DNA from: Bradyrhizobium sp. 138
GTDB lineage: Bacteria; Pseudomonadota; Alphaproteobacteria; Rhizobiales; Xanthobacteraceae
Assembly (NCBI RefSeq): GCF_023074075.1
Contig: NZ_JADPKT010000053.1
Coordinates: 62,001-126,000, forward strand
Length of the DNA stretch: 64,000 nt
Reading direction: 5' to 3'
Positions 8,017-16,454 of the stretch are shown here, piece by piece. The notes beneath the pieces are model-generated. The model had not been told where the DNA came from. It saw nothing but the letters and a program-made list of their open reading frames with translations, and did no database searches. Every line of letters starts with the position of its first letter. The first letter of the stretch is position 1. The position numbers and the translations under genes were made by a program.

Positions 8017-9210
8017 ATGCCTGTCGACACCAAAGCCGCCACCGACCGCCTCATGCGGTTCCTCGCCGTCGAGGGCGTGACCGGACAGGAGGCGGCGATC
8101 GGGCGCGAGCTCATGGCTGCGCTGAAGGAGAGCGGTGTGCCGGCGAAGGCGATCCGGCTCGACGATGCCAACACGCGCATTCCGGTGCCGACTGAGACCG
8201 GCAACCTCATCGTCGACCTGCCCGGCCGCGGCGCGCTGCATAACCAGCCTCGCATCATGTTCATGACCCACATGGACACCGTGCCGCTCTGCGCCGGCGC
8301 CAAGCCGAAGAAATCCGGGCGCAAGATTGTCAACGAAGCCAGGACCGCGCTCGGCGGCGACAATCGCTGCGGCTGTGGCGTGCTGGTGACGCTGGCGGCG
8401 GAGCTCGCCAAGCAGAAGCTCGACCATCCGCCGATCACGCTGCTGTTCTGCGTGCGCGAAGAGAGCGGGCTCTACGGCGCGCGCCACGTCAAGCTGGACG
8501 AGCTCGGTTCGCCCGTGATGGCGTTCAATTATGACGGCGGCTCCGCCTCCAACGTCGTCATCGGCGCCGTCGGCGCCGACCGCTGGACCGTCGAGATCTT
8601 CGGCCGCGCCTCGCATGCCGGCGTGGCGCCGGAGCGCGGCATCTCCTCGACCATGATCATGGCGCTCGCGCTTGCGGACGTGAAGGCCGGCGGCTGGTTC
8701 GGCAAGGTGGTGAAGGGCAAGCTGCAAGGCACCAGCAATGTCGGCCCCGTCACCGGCGGCGAGGGTCGCCCAGCCGGCGATGCCACCAACGTCGTCACCG
8801 ATTACGTGCATGTGCGCGGCGAAAGCCGCAGCCACGACGGAAAGTTCTTCAAGGAGATCACGAAAGCCTACAAGGCCGCGTTCGAGAAGGCGGCCAAGAA
8901 GGTGACGAACGCGCAAGGCAAGTCCGGCAAGGTCAAGTTCAAGGCGGAGACCGACTATTATCCTTTTCGCATGAAGGAGAGCCTGCCGGTGGTCAAACGC
9001 GCGATCGAGGCGGTGTCCGCGGTCGGCGGGACTCCGAACGTGCGCGCGGCCAATGGCGGCCTGGATGCCAACTGGATGGTTCGTCACGGCATTCCGACCG
9101 TGACCTTCGGTGCCGGCCAGAACGAGGCCCACACGATCGACGAATGGATCAATCTCGACGAATATGATCGGGCCTGCGCGCTGGCCGTGCAGCTCGCGAC
9201 GATGCGGTGA
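8017..9210 (+). CDS. M20-family metallopeptidase (peptidase T-like)
   Basis: 397 residues. Zinc-site motifs are present: MTHMDTVP (first His/Asp), GGDNRCGCG (bridging Asp), REESGLYG (catalytic Glu pair), YDGG and a C-terminal GAGQNEAHTIDEWI (His). The dimerisation domain follows at about residues 175-290 (GRASHAGVAPERG). The motif style matches tripeptide aminopeptidase/PepT-like M20 enzymes, which cleave short peptides in the cytoplasm. AAAGGA eight bases before the ATG at 8017 sets the start; an upstream in-frame start at 7990 lacks a site. Preceded closely by an MFS transporter. Confidence 0.9.
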   Translation: MPVDTKAATDRLMRFLAVEGVTGQEAAIGRELMAALKESGVPAKAIRLDDANTRIPVPTETGNLIVDLPGRGALHNQPRIMFMTHMDTVPLCAGAKPKKSGRKIVNEARTALGGDNRCGCGVLVTLAAELAKQKLDHPPITLLFCVREESGLYGARHVKLDELGSPVMAFNYDGGSASNVVIGAVGADRWTVEIFGRASHAGVAPERGISSTMIMALALADVKAGGWFGKVVKGKLQGTSNVGPVTGGEGRPAGDATNVVTDYVHVRGESRSHDGKFFKEITKAYKAAFEKAAKKVTNAQGKSGKVKFKAETDYYPFRMKESLPVVKRAIEAVSAVGGTPNVRAANGGLDANWMVRHGIPTVTFGAGQNEAHTIDEWINLDEYDRACALAVQLATMR

Positions 9211-9217
9211 GTGTGTT

Positions 9218-9330
9218 GTAGGGTGGGTTAGCTAGCGGCTGCGCGAAGCGCAGTCCGCTGGCGTAACCCACCACTTCTGCTTCCGCGGGATGAACAGTGG
9301 TGGGTTACGCCTTCGGCTAACCCACCCTAC
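9218..9330. repeat. Dispersed palindromic repeat, GTAGGGTGGGTTA family
   Basis: Begins GTAGGGTGGGTTAGC and ends GCTAACCCACCCTAC, with inner arms GCGTAACCCACCAC and GTGGTGGGTTACGC, so the transcript can form long nested hairpins on either strand. A second member lies at 46272-46359. It fills the gap between the M20 peptidase and the enolase-family gene. Confidence 0.85.
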
Positions 9331-9363
9331 GAAACTACGAAACAAAAAGAAAAGGGAGACTAC

Positions 9364-10452
9364 ATGCCACACATCGCAGGCATCGAGACCGGTTTCTACC
9401 GGATCCCCCTCCCCATCACGCTCTCCGACTCCACCCATGGCGAAATCGCGGCGTTCGAGCTGATCACCTGCCGCGTCCGTGATGCCGATGGCGCCGAAGG
9501 TGTTGGCTACACTTACACGGTGGGCCGTAACGGCGGCGCTGTCGCCGACATTCTCAAGCGCGAGATTCCGGGGCTGATCGAGGGACGCGAGGCCGACGAC
9601 ACCGAAGCGATCTGGCATCACGTCTGGTGGGCGCTGCATTATGGCGGCCGCGGCGGGCCGGTGGTGCTGGCGCTCTCCGCGCTCGACATCGCGCTGTGGG
9701 ATCTGAAGGCGCGGCGCGCGAAGCTGCCGCTGTACCAATTGCTCGGCGGTTTCGACGCGCAGGTGCCATGCTATGCCGGCGGCATCGACCTCGATCTCTC
9801 CGTCGATGCGCTGCTCAAGCAGACCGACGGCAATCTCGCCAAGGGATTTCGCGCGATCAAGATGAAGGTCGGCCGTCCCGACCTGAAAGCCGACGTCGCG
9901 AAGGTCTCCGCGATGCGACAGCACCTCGGCGACGGTTTTCCGCTGATGGCGGATGCCAACATGAAATGGACGGTGGAAGAAGCGATCCGTGCCGCGCGCG
10001 CCTTCGTACCCTATGACCTGACCTGGCTGGAAGAGCCGATCATCCCTGATGACGTCGCTGGCCACGCCCGCATCATGCAGGCCGGCGGCGTGCCGATCGC
10101 GGCGGGCGAGAATTTGCGTTCGCTGTGGGAGTTCAAGAGCTATATCGCCAGTGGCGCGGTGTCCTATCCCGAGCCCGACGTCACCAATTGCGGCGGCGTC
10201 AGCACCTTCATGAAGATCGCGCGGCTGGCGGAAGCCTTCAACCTGCCCGTGACCAGCCACGGCGCGCACGACATCACCGTGCATCTGCTCGCGGCCTGCC
10301 CGAACCGCTCCTATCTGGAGGCACACGGCTTCGGGCTCGACAAGTACATCGAGCACCCGCTGGTGCTTCAGGACGGTAAGGCACTGGCGCCTGATAGGCC
10401 CGGCCACGGGATCAGCTTTGACTGGAAGGGGCTGGCCAAGCTGGCGGCATAA
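9364..10452 (+). CDS. Mandelate racemase/muconate lactonizing enzyme family protein (enolase superfamily)
   Basis: 362 residues. The catalytic set of the mandelate racemase subgroup is complete: K166-x-K168 (IKMKVG), metal ligands D197 (MADANM), E223 (WLEEP) and E249 (AAGEN), and the D272/H299 dyad (PDVTN, TSHGAHD). Such enzymes abstract a proton alpha to a carboxylate, as acid-sugar dehydratases, racemases or epimerases. AAGGGAGA just before the ATG supports the start. It stands alone between two repeat elements with M20-type hydrolases on both sides; the substrate is unknown. Confidence 0.93.
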   Translation: MPHIAGIETGFYRIPLPITLSDSTHGEIAAFELITCRVRDADGAEGVGYTYTVGRNGGAVADILKREIPGLIEGREADDTEAIWHHVWWALHYGGRGGPVVLALSALDIALWDLKARRAKLPLYQLLGGFDAQVPCYAGGIDLDLSVDALLKQTDGNLAKGFRAIKMKVGRPDLKADVAKVSAMRQHLGDGFPLMADANMKWTVEEAIRAARAFVPYDLTWLEEPIIPDDVAGHARIMQAGGVPIAAGENLRSLWEFKSYIASGAVSYPEPDVTNCGGVSTFMKIARLAEAFNLPVTSHGAHDITVHLLAACPNRSYLEAHGFGLDKYIEHPLVLQDGKALAPDRPGHGISFDWKGLAKLAA

Positions 10453-10467
10453 GCTCGATGCCCTGAA

Positions 10468-10585
10468 CCTCTCCCGCAAGCGGGAGAGGTCGCGCCGAAG
10501 GCGCGGGTGAGGGTTCTATCCTCTGGGGGACTCCCAACGCGGAGACACCCTCTCCCCAACCCTCCCCCGCAAGCGGGGGAGGGAG
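10468..10585. repeat. Dispersed palindromic repeat, CTCTCCCGC family
   Basis: Starts with the perfect hairpin CCTCTCCCGC-AAGCGGGAGAGG form (10468-10489) and ends with CCCTCCCCCGC/GCGGGGGAGGG (about 10563-10585). A closely related element with the same order of parts is at 54436-54551. It lies 15 bases after the enolase-family stop and may also act as a transcript stabiliser or terminator. Confidence 0.85.
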
Positions 10586-10690
10586 CGCACCGTCTTCGCG
10601 GCAACTTCTCGCTCGATATTGCTTAGGCAAATCGCTTTGCTGCACGCGAGGTATTCCAAGGCGCTTGATGCAGGGCACGGATAATCCGCT

Positions 10691-11878
10691 ATGGTGGCGG
10701 CAACCGACATCTTGCGAGAGACCCCTGCATTGACACCCGAGCTGCACCAGAAACTGACCGCGTGGCGCCGGCACCTGCATGCGCATCCCGAGCTGTCGCT
10801 CCAGGAGAAAGAGACCGCCGCCTTCGTGCAGGACAAGCTCACCGAGCTCGGCATTCCCTTCGAGTCAGGCATCGGCGGCCACGGCATCGTCGCGACCTTG
10901 ACGCGCGGGCCTGCGCAAAGCCGTGTCGGCTTGCGCGCCGACATGGACGCGCTGCCGATCACCGAGGATACCGGACTTGCCTACGCCTCCAAGACATCGG
11001 GCCTGATGCATGCCTGTGGCCATGACGGACACACCGCCTCGCTGCTCGGCGCCGCCGCGATGCTCGCCGCTGACACCGATTGGAGCGGCACGGTCGATTT
11101 CATCTTCCAGCCGGCCGAGGAAGGCTTTGGCGGCTCGCGCGCGATGGTCGCGGCCGGGCTGTTCGATCGCTTTCCGATGCAGCGCGTATTCGGCTTTCAC
11201 AATTGGCCGGGCCTTGCCGCCGGCACCATCGCCGTGCATGACGGCGTCGTCATGGCCTCCGGCGGGCGCATCACCATCACCATCGAGGGCCATGCCGGCC
11301 ACGCCGGCATGCCGCATCTGACGCGCGATCCGGTGATGGCGGCCGGTCATCTGATCGTGGCGCTGCAAGCGATCACCTCGCGCAGCGTCGATCCGCTCGA
11401 CACCGCCGTGCTGTCACTGTGCACGATCGAAGGCGGCACCGCGCCGAACCAGATCGCGGGACACGTGACCATCCGCGGCACGCTGCGGTACCACCGCGAC
11501 GCCGTCAAGGACATCATCCTCGACGGGATCGAGCGCACCTGCGCCGGGATCGCGACGAGCTTCGGCGTCAAGGTCGCGCCGGAGATCGTCTGGGGTGTGG
11601 GTGTGGTAATCAACACGCCCGCTGAAGCGGAGCTCGCGCGCATAGCTGCGGAAAAAGTGCGGGCGCCCGTGCGGCGCGACCTCGCGCCCAGCATGGCCGG
11701 CGAGGATTTTGCCCATTATTTGCAGCAGCGGCCCGGCGCCTTCGTCTGGATCGGCAACGGGCCCTTGCGCGACGGCGCCGAGCTACACGGCCCGCGCTAC
11801 GATTTCAACGACGCGATCCTGCCGGTGGCATCGAGCTGGATGGCCGAAGTGGCCAAGGCGGCGCTGGCGTCGAACTAG
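10691..11878 (+). CDS. M20 amidohydrolase (hippurate hydrolase/N-acyl amino acid deacylase type)
   Basis: 395 residues. It has the M20D layout: RRHLHAHPELS, GLRADMDALPI, MHACGHDGHTA (metal Cys/His/Asp/His), QPAEEGFGGSRAM (catalytic Glu pair), FGFHNWP, a dimerisation domain with GHAGHAGMPHLTRDP, and the late MAGEDFAHYLQ. These enzymes deacylate N-acyl amino acids or similar amides in the cytoplasm. The ATG at 10691 is taken; a TTG about 39 bases on, preceded by GAGAG and starting LTPELHQKL, is an alternative start. Monocistronic from spacing. Confidence 0.92.
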   Translation: MVAATDILRETPALTPELHQKLTAWRRHLHAHPELSLQEKETAAFVQDKLTELGIPFESGIGGHGIVATLTRGPAQSRVGLRADMDALPITEDTGLAYASKTSGLMHACGHDGHTASLLGAAAMLAADTDWSGTVDFIFQPAEEGFGGSRAMVAAGLFDRFPMQRVFGFHNWPGLAAGTIAVHDGVVMASGGRITITIEGHAGHAGMPHLTRDPVMAAGHLIVALQAITSRSVDPLDTAVLSLCTIEGGTAPNQIAGHVTIRGTLRYHRDAVKDIILDGIERTCAGIATSFGVKVAPEIVWGVGVVINTPAEAELARIAAEKVRAPVRRDLAPSMAGEDFAHYLQQRPGAFVWIGNGPLRDGAELHGPRYDFNDAILPVASSWMAEVAKAALASN

Positions 11879-11884
11879 AGCTGC

Positions 11885-12103
11885 TCACGAGATCTCGCGC
11901 GGCAGCTTCCAGTCCGGCCGCGGCGCGAACGTCTCATCGACCCGCGCGACGTGATATCCCCCGGGCAGCAGCCGACCGCCGCCCTCCTCGTCGGCCACGG
12001 GTACGTCGGTCACCAGCCCTTCGATCAAGGCGGCCTCCCACACCTCTTTCTCGGTGGGAAAGGGATCGCCGATCTGCTTGTTGCCTTCGAACAGCGCGTA
12101 CAT
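11885..12103 (-). CDS. Small conserved hypothetical protein (72 aa)
   Basis: A short protein starting MYALFEGNKQIGDPFPTEKE and ending in PRPDWKLPREIS, with a central VADEEGGGRLLPGGYHV. I recognise this as a recurrent Bradyrhizobium small protein without known function (recalled, not searched). The frame is open upstream, but the ATG at 12103 has AGGA nine bases before it and the conserved part begins there. It is convergent with the M20 gene, the stops being six bases apart. Confidence 0.75.
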   Translation of the reverse strand: MYALFEGNKQIGDPFPTEKEVWEAALIEGLVTDVPVADEEGGGRLLPGGYHVARVDETFAPRPDWKLPREIS

Positions 12104-12196
12104 CGGTTCCGGTCCTGCGTTGATAAAGTTCACGAGCAACGTATCGGCGGCCCGGACGTTCCTTCCCGGCAAATGGCGACGGATGGCACGTGAACC

Positions 12197-12919
12197 ATGG
12201 CGCGCGTTCTGATCGGCACCTCCGGCTGGCACTACGATTCCTGGCGCGGCCCGTTCTTTCCCGAGGGCGTGACGCTGAAGCAGCAGCTGCGCTATTACGC
12301 CGGACAGTTCGACACCACGGAGCTGAACGGCGTATTCTACCGCACCCCGACGCCAGAAGCGGTGAAAGGCTGGCGCGAGCAGACCGGCCGCGATTTCGTC
12401 TTCGCCTGGAAGGCGTCCAAATTCATCACGCACTGGAAGCGCCTGTCGGAGCGCTCCGTCAACAGTCTCGAGCTGCTGGAGGACCGCGTCTCACGGCTCG
12501 GCGGCAAGGCCGGCCCGATCCTGTTCCAGCTGCCGCCGCAATTCGAGGCGAATGCCGACCGCCTCGCCGCCTTCTTCAAGCTGCTGTCGCGGAAACGGCG
12601 TTACAGTTTCGAATTCCGTCATCCGAGCTGGTATCAGCCGCGCATCCTGCGCATGCTGGCGGACGAGAACATCTCGCTCTGCCTGTCCGATCATCACGAC
12701 GCGCCTTCGCCCTGGAAGCGCACCGCGGATTTCGTCTATGTGCGCGGACACGGGCCAAGCGGGCGCTATCACGGGCACTATACCAAGGCCACGCTGGCGC
12801 AATGGGCCAAGCGCATCAAGTCCTGGAAGCGGCAGGGCTGCGACGTCTATGTCTATTTCGACAATGACCAGAAGAGCGCGGCGCCAGCCGACGCGCAGGC
12901 GTTGAAGCAATTGCTCTAG
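12197..12919 (+). CDS. DUF72 (YecE-like) family protein
   Basis: 240 residues. The family opening IGTSGWHYDSWRGPFFPEG, then YAGQFDTTELNGVFYRTP, FVFAWKASKFITHWKRL, GPILFQLPPQF and YVYFDNDQKSAAPADA are all present. The fold is TIM-barrel-like and the biochemical role is not established. The stop codon shares the tetranucleotide CTAG (12916-12919) with the stop of the convergent CoA-transferase gene, leaving no intergenic space. Confidence 0.93.
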   Translation: MARVLIGTSGWHYDSWRGPFFPEGVTLKQQLRYYAGQFDTTELNGVFYRTPTPEAVKGWREQTGRDFVFAWKASKFITHWKRLSERSVNSLELLEDRVSRLGGKAGPILFQLPPQFEANADRLAAFFKLLSRKRRYSFEFRHPSWYQPRILRMLADENISLCLSDHHDAPSPWKRTADFVYVRGHGPSGRYHGHYTKATLAQWAKRIKSWKRQGCDVYVYFDNDQKSAAPADAQALKQLL

Positions 12920-14103
12920 ATGACGCCGCCCTGCCGAAGCGCCGCGATCGCGGCCGCATCATAGCCGAGCTCGCCGAGGACGAGATCGGTGTGCTCGCCG
13001 AGCGTTGGGGGGCGGGTTTCGATTTCACCCGGCGTTTCCGACAGCCGGACCGCGGCACGCGACACCGGTGCGGGCTTCGGCAGACCCGGATAGTCGACGT
13101 CCTGCATGAAGCCCGCCGCGCGGATGTGCGGGTGGTCCAGCGCCTGTTGCGGCGAGAGCACGGGCCCGGTCGGAATCATGGCCTCGCCCAGCGCATCGAC
13201 GGCCTCCCGCGTGGTACGCTCGGCGCACCAGCGCGCCATCCGCTCGCTGATGACGGGGCCGTTGTTGCCGCGGCTGATATCGTCGGCAAAGCGCGGATCG
13301 TTCAGCCACACCTCCTCCTCGCCCATCAGCCGCGCCCAGCGCTTGAACAGGGGATGTCCGGTGACCTGGCACAGCACCCAGCCGTCCCGGGTGCGGTAGA
13401 TGTCTGCGGGCGCAGCGGTCTGGCCGAGATTGCCCGTCGGAACGCGATTGACGTTGATCACCGCCTGCTCGATCAGCGTGGCATTGGTGAAGGACAGCGC
13501 GGTCGCGAGCAGCGCGCCCTCGACGATTTGCCCACGCCCGGATTTGCCGCGCTCGATCAGAGCGGCGAGCGTGCCGAACGCGCAATGCAGCGCGGTGCCG
13601 AAGTCGACCCAGTTCACCGCGGCGCGGTACGGCGGATCCCCGGTGCCCGTCATGTACACCGACCCCGACATGACCTGCCCGACACCGTCGAAACCGACGC
13701 GATCGGACCACGGCCCCGGCCCGCCGAACGCGGTCGCCGTCGTCAGGATGATGTCGGGCTTGATCGCCTTCAAGGACTCGTAGTCGAGCTTCATCGCGCG
13801 CAGGGTCTGCGGCGGTAGATTGGCGACGACGACGTCCGCGGTCGCAACCAGGCGACGCATCACCTCCTGCCCCTCCACCTTCATCGGATCGAGCGTGATG
13901 CATTTCTTGTTGCGGTTGACCTGGAGGAACAGCGCGCCTTCGCCGCCCTCCCCGACCGGCGCCACGAAGCGATCCTCGCTGCCGTCGCGCTTTTCGACGC
14001 GGATGACCTCGGCGCCGAACTCGGCCAGCAGGGTCGCGCAATAGGGGCCCGCAATGTAGCGCCCGAAATCGAGGACACGCACGCCCTCCAGAACTCCCCG
14101 CAT
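12916..14103 (-). CDS. CaiB/BaiF (class III) CoA-transferase
   Basis: 395 residues. The N-terminus MRGVLEGVRVLDFGRYIAGPYCATLLAEFGAEVIRVEK is diagnostic for class III CoA-transferases; RNKKCITLDPMK, VANLPPQTLRAMKLDYE and VGFDGVGQVMSG complete the pattern. The family moves CoA between carboxylic acids through an enzyme-bound Asp anhydride. GGGAAGGG ahead of the ATG at 14103 sets the start and rules out a 16-residue upstream extension. No associated acyl-CoA enzyme is adjacent, so the substrate remains unknown. A second family member lies at 59992-61206. Confidence 0.92.
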   Translation of the reverse strand: MRGVLEGVRVLDFGRYIAGPYCATLLAEFGAEVIRVEKRDGSEDRFVAPVGEGGEGALFLQVNRNKKCITLDPMKVEGQEVMRRLVATADVVVANLPPQTLRAMKLDYESLKAIKPDIILTTATAFGGPGPWSDRVGFDGVGQVMSGSVYMTGTGDPPYRAAVNWVDFGTALHCAFGTLAALIERGKSGRGQIVEGALLATALSFTNATLIEQAVINVNRVPTGNLGQTAAPADIYRTRDGWVLCQVTGHPLFKRWARLMGEEEVWLNDPRFADDISRGNNGPVISERMARWCAERTTREAVDALGEAMIPTGPVLSPQQALDHPHIRAAGFMQDVDYPGLPKPAPVSRAAVRLSETPGEIETRPPTLGEHTDLVLGELGYDAAAIAALRQGGVI

Positions 14104-14268
14104 CGATCCCTTCCCTGATGTTTTGCAGAGATTACAGGGAACGGTTGCCACGGCAAGGTGGCAACCGGCATTGTGCGCTGCTCTCGATATTTGATCGGCG
14201 CCCCGTTTCGGCCGGCGGAAATTCTATTCTAGTATGCACCTGACTATCCCCAGCCGGAGCCCCCATCC

Positions 14269-15156
14269 ATGCCGCAACAATTCGACCGATCCGCAGAAGA
14301 TCTCGGCAATGCCATCCATTTCGAGCACGTCAACATTCAGGTTCCGGATCAGCGCCTCGCTACCCTGTTCTATGTCGCAGGGCTCGGACTGACCCGCGAT
14401 CCCTATCTGATGGTGTCCGACACCAACATGTGGATCAACGCCGGACGGAGCCAGTTTCACCTGCCGAGCGGCAGGGCGCAGGTGTTGCGCGGCCATGTCG
14501 GGCTGGTCATCGCGGGCCGCGAGGCGCTGCTGGCGCGGCTTGCGTCGGTCGCGAAGAAGCTCGAGGGCACGGCGTTCGCCTTTGCAGAGCGCAACGACCA
14601 TGTCGAGGCGATCTGTCCGTGGGGCAACCGCCTGCGCTGCTACGAACCCGACGCCGCACGCTTCGGGCGCATCGCGCTCGGCATTCCCTATGTCGCGTTC
14701 GACGTGCCCATGGGATCGGCAGGCGGCATCTGCGCCTTCTACCCCGAGATCATGGGCATGCCATCGGAGTTGTGGAATGGCGACGGCACGGTCGCCGCCG
14801 TGAAGACGGGCCGCAACCAGCATCTGCTGTTCCGCGAGACCGATCGGTCGCAGGGCGACTATGACGGGCATCACGTGCAGATGTACATCACCGATTTCTC
14901 CGGCCCGTACCGAAAGCTCCTGGCGCGCAAGCTAGTCTCGCGCGAGGACAATCAATACCAGTACCGCTTCTGCGACATCGTCGACCTCGACAGCGGCAAG
15001 CCGCTGTTCACGGTCGAGCACGAGGTGCGCAGCGCCACCCATCCGATGTTCATGCGGCCGATGGTCAACCGCAATCCCGCGCTCAACAACCGCAACTATG
15101 CGTATGGCCACGACCAGTCGCTGTGGGCGATGGGACCGGACCAGTACGAGGGCTAG
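14269..15156 (+). CDS. VOC (glyoxalase/dioxygenase) superfamily protein
   Basis: 295 residues with two consecutive VOC modules. The first starts IHFEHVNIQVPDQRLATLFYVAGLGL (typical beta-alpha-beta start with His) and the second starts near residue 140 (GIPYVAFDVPMGSAGGICAFYPEIMG), with HHVQMYITDF as a possible metal-ligand strand. Such proteins bind a divalent metal and act as lyases, isomerases or dioxygenases; the reaction here cannot be told. Start ATG at 14269 follows GGAGCCCCCATCC. Confidence 0.85.
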   Translation: MPQQFDRSAEDLGNAIHFEHVNIQVPDQRLATLFYVAGLGLTRDPYLMVSDTNMWINAGRSQFHLPSGRAQVLRGHVGLVIAGREALLARLASVAKKLEGTAFAFAERNDHVEAICPWGNRLRCYEPDAARFGRIALGIPYVAFDVPMGSAGGICAFYPEIMGMPSELWNGDGTVAAVKTGRNQHLLFRETDRSQGDYDGHHVQMYITDFSGPYRKLLARKLVSREDNQYQYRFCDIVDLDSGKPLFTVEHEVRSATHPMFMRPMVNRNPALNNRNYAYGHDQSLWAMGPDQYEG

Positions 15157-15160
15157 TTCC

Positions 15161-15340
15161 TCACGCCGCCGATCGATCCACCAAGCCATGTTGGAGCGTA
15201 TCAAGCAGGCGCTGCTCGCGCGCGATCCGGGCGCGGTAGAGCTCGCGTTCACTCTCGCTTCTGGCACTGGCCAGCAACATGCGATAGTGCCCGATCACCT
15301 TCTCGCTGCCGCGGATCAGGAGGTTGTGGACGTCGCTCAT
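15161..15340 (-). CDS. Tiny helical protein (59 aa), coupled to the upstream small gene
   Basis: A 59-residue frame beginning MSDVHNLLIRGSEKVIGHYR and ending HGLVDRSAA, mostly amphipathic helix rich in Arg and Glu. Its ATG overlaps the stop of the 15337-15561 gene in ATGA, which argues that it is translated. It resembles its neighbour in style (short, helical, Arg-rich), so the two may work as partners. Function unknown. Confidence 0.6.
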   Translation of the reverse strand: MSDVHNLLIRGSEKVIGHYRMLLASARSESERELYRARIAREQRLLDTLQHGLVDRSAA

Positions 15341-15561
15341 CGTTCCGCTCCCGCAGCAGTGGACACCGATGGCATGTTCGGAAGGCTGAATGCGACGGCG
15401 AAGGCATCGGCGGCGAAAGCCTCGAGCGCGGCCTGCTCCTCGGCGAGGCGTCGTTCGATAAACTGGCGCTCAATGTCCGACAGCCTGGTCTTCAGCAAGC
15501 GTCGATAACGAGACAAATTATTACGGTGCGCGCGGAAGCGGGCGAAATCCTGATCGAGCAT
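15337..15561 (-). CDS. Small conserved helical protein (74 aa)
   Basis: 74 residues starting MLDQDFARFRAHRNNLSRYRRLL, with ERQFIERRLAEEQAALEAF following; nearly all predicted amphipathic helix or coiled coil. AGGAG eight bases before the ATG at 15561 is a strong ribosome site; a GTG nine bases upstream is less well placed. I recall similar small proteins in Bradyrhizobium genomes near heat-shock genes, function unknown. It is divergent from the hsp20 gene, with about 330 bases between them. Confidence 0.7.
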   Translation of the reverse strand: MLDQDFARFRAHRNNLSRYRRLLKTRLSDIERQFIERRLAEEQAALEAFAADAFAVAFSLPNMPSVSTAAGAER

Positions 15562-15777
15562 CGTCGTCACTCCTGACGGTCTTTCACGGTCCTTTTCGAT
15601 TTTGCGGTGCGGGAAGAAACATCTTCCGGCGCAAAAAAAATATTCAGGCGCATCATCCTGTCAAGACACTGTTTCGCTGCTCCCTCGACCGCGCCGGGGG
15701 CCGCTCAAAAAAATTTTCGCGTCCCCTCTTGCAAGGTCTTTGCGCCGCTTTAAGTCGTTTTTCGCCGCGAGAGCGGT

Positions 15778-15894
15778 GTGCCGGATGCCCGATCGGGTCC
15801 GGCGCGGGCGCCGGGCCGGGGTCTTCGGACCCGCTTCCGATTCCCAGTCTTGCGCTCCTTCGTATCCATCTTGCTCTTTGGAGGACTTGGTATG
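15778..15894 (+). promoter_or_regulatory. ROSE-type RNA thermometer in the hsp20 5' leader
   Basis: The leader ends with TTGCTCTTTGGAGGA directly before the start codon, closely matching the ROSE core in which the Shine-Dalgarno GGAGG pairs with an upstream CUC/GCU segment at normal temperature. Upstream, GGTCCGGCGC pairs with GCGCCGGGCC (15796-15817) and GGGTC-TTCG-GACCC (15819-15832) forms a tetraloop hairpin, the accessory hairpins expected in ROSE leaders. ROSE elements were described in Bradyrhizobium small heat-shock genes. Confidence 0.8.
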
Positions 15895-16344
15895 AGGACC
15901 ACCTTTGACTTCGCGCCGCTGTGGCGCTCCACCATCGGCTTCGATCATCTGGCCGACCTCGTCGACAGCACGCTGCGCCAGGCGGGCGAGGACAATTATC
16001 CGCCCTACAACATCGAGCGCTCCGGCGAAGACCAATACCGGATCACACTGGCCGTGGCGGGCTTCGGCGTCAACGACATCACCGTGACCGCCGAACAGAA
16101 TGCGCTCACCATCGAGGGCCGCAAGCCCGACAGCGCCACCCGCGAATATCTCTATCAGGGTATCGCGGCGCGCCCGTTCCGCCGCGTGTTCAATCTCGCA
16201 GACTACGTCCAGGTGAAGCAGGCGGCTTTCCAGGACGGTCTCCTGGTCATCGACCTTCTGCGCGAGATTCCGGAAGCCATGAAGCCGCGCCGGATCCAGA
16301 TCGCGGGCGCTGCGTCACCGCAGATCGAGAAGAAGGCCGCCTGA
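15892..16344 (+). CDS. Hsp20/alpha-crystallin small heat-shock protein
   Basis: 150 residues, an IbpA/HspH-like class A small heat-shock protein. A short N-arm (MRTTFDFAPLWRSTIGFDHL) leads into the alpha-crystallin domain: YPPYNIERSGEDQYRITLAVAGF, LTIEGRK, RPFRRVFNLADYVQV and a C-terminal LLREIPEAMKPRRIQIA. It holds unfolding proteins in the cytoplasm during heat stress. GGAGG seven bases before the ATG lies inside the predicted ROSE hairpin, so translation should be heat-induced. Confidence 0.96.
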   Translation: MRTTFDFAPLWRSTIGFDHLADLVDSTLRQAGEDNYPPYNIERSGEDQYRITLAVAGFGVNDITVTAEQNALTIEGRKPDSATREYLYQGIAARPFRRVFNLADYVQVKQAAFQDGLLVIDLLREIPEAMKPRRIQIAGAASPQIEKKAA

Positions 16345-16454
16345 TCGCGCCGGACGCGGTCGACGTGCCTGCGACCACCGCGGCGGATGGCGATCCCCTC
16401 GCCGTCCGCCCGATCAAACCATCCCTTCGAAAGGAGTGTAGAGGGAGACCAGAG

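Noticed and set aside
8011..9132. Long minus-strand open frame opposite the M20 peptidase gene
   Set aside because: His/Gly/Arg-rich antisense translation typical of high-GC shadow frames; no motif.
9232..10479. Long minus-strand frame opposite the enolase-family gene
   Set aside because: The plus strand encodes an enzyme with all catalytic residues; the antisense frame crosses a palindromic repeat.
15727..15757. Heat-shock sigma promoter upstream of hsp20
   Set aside because: CTTGCAAG is present but no matching -10 at a proper distance; left uncalled.
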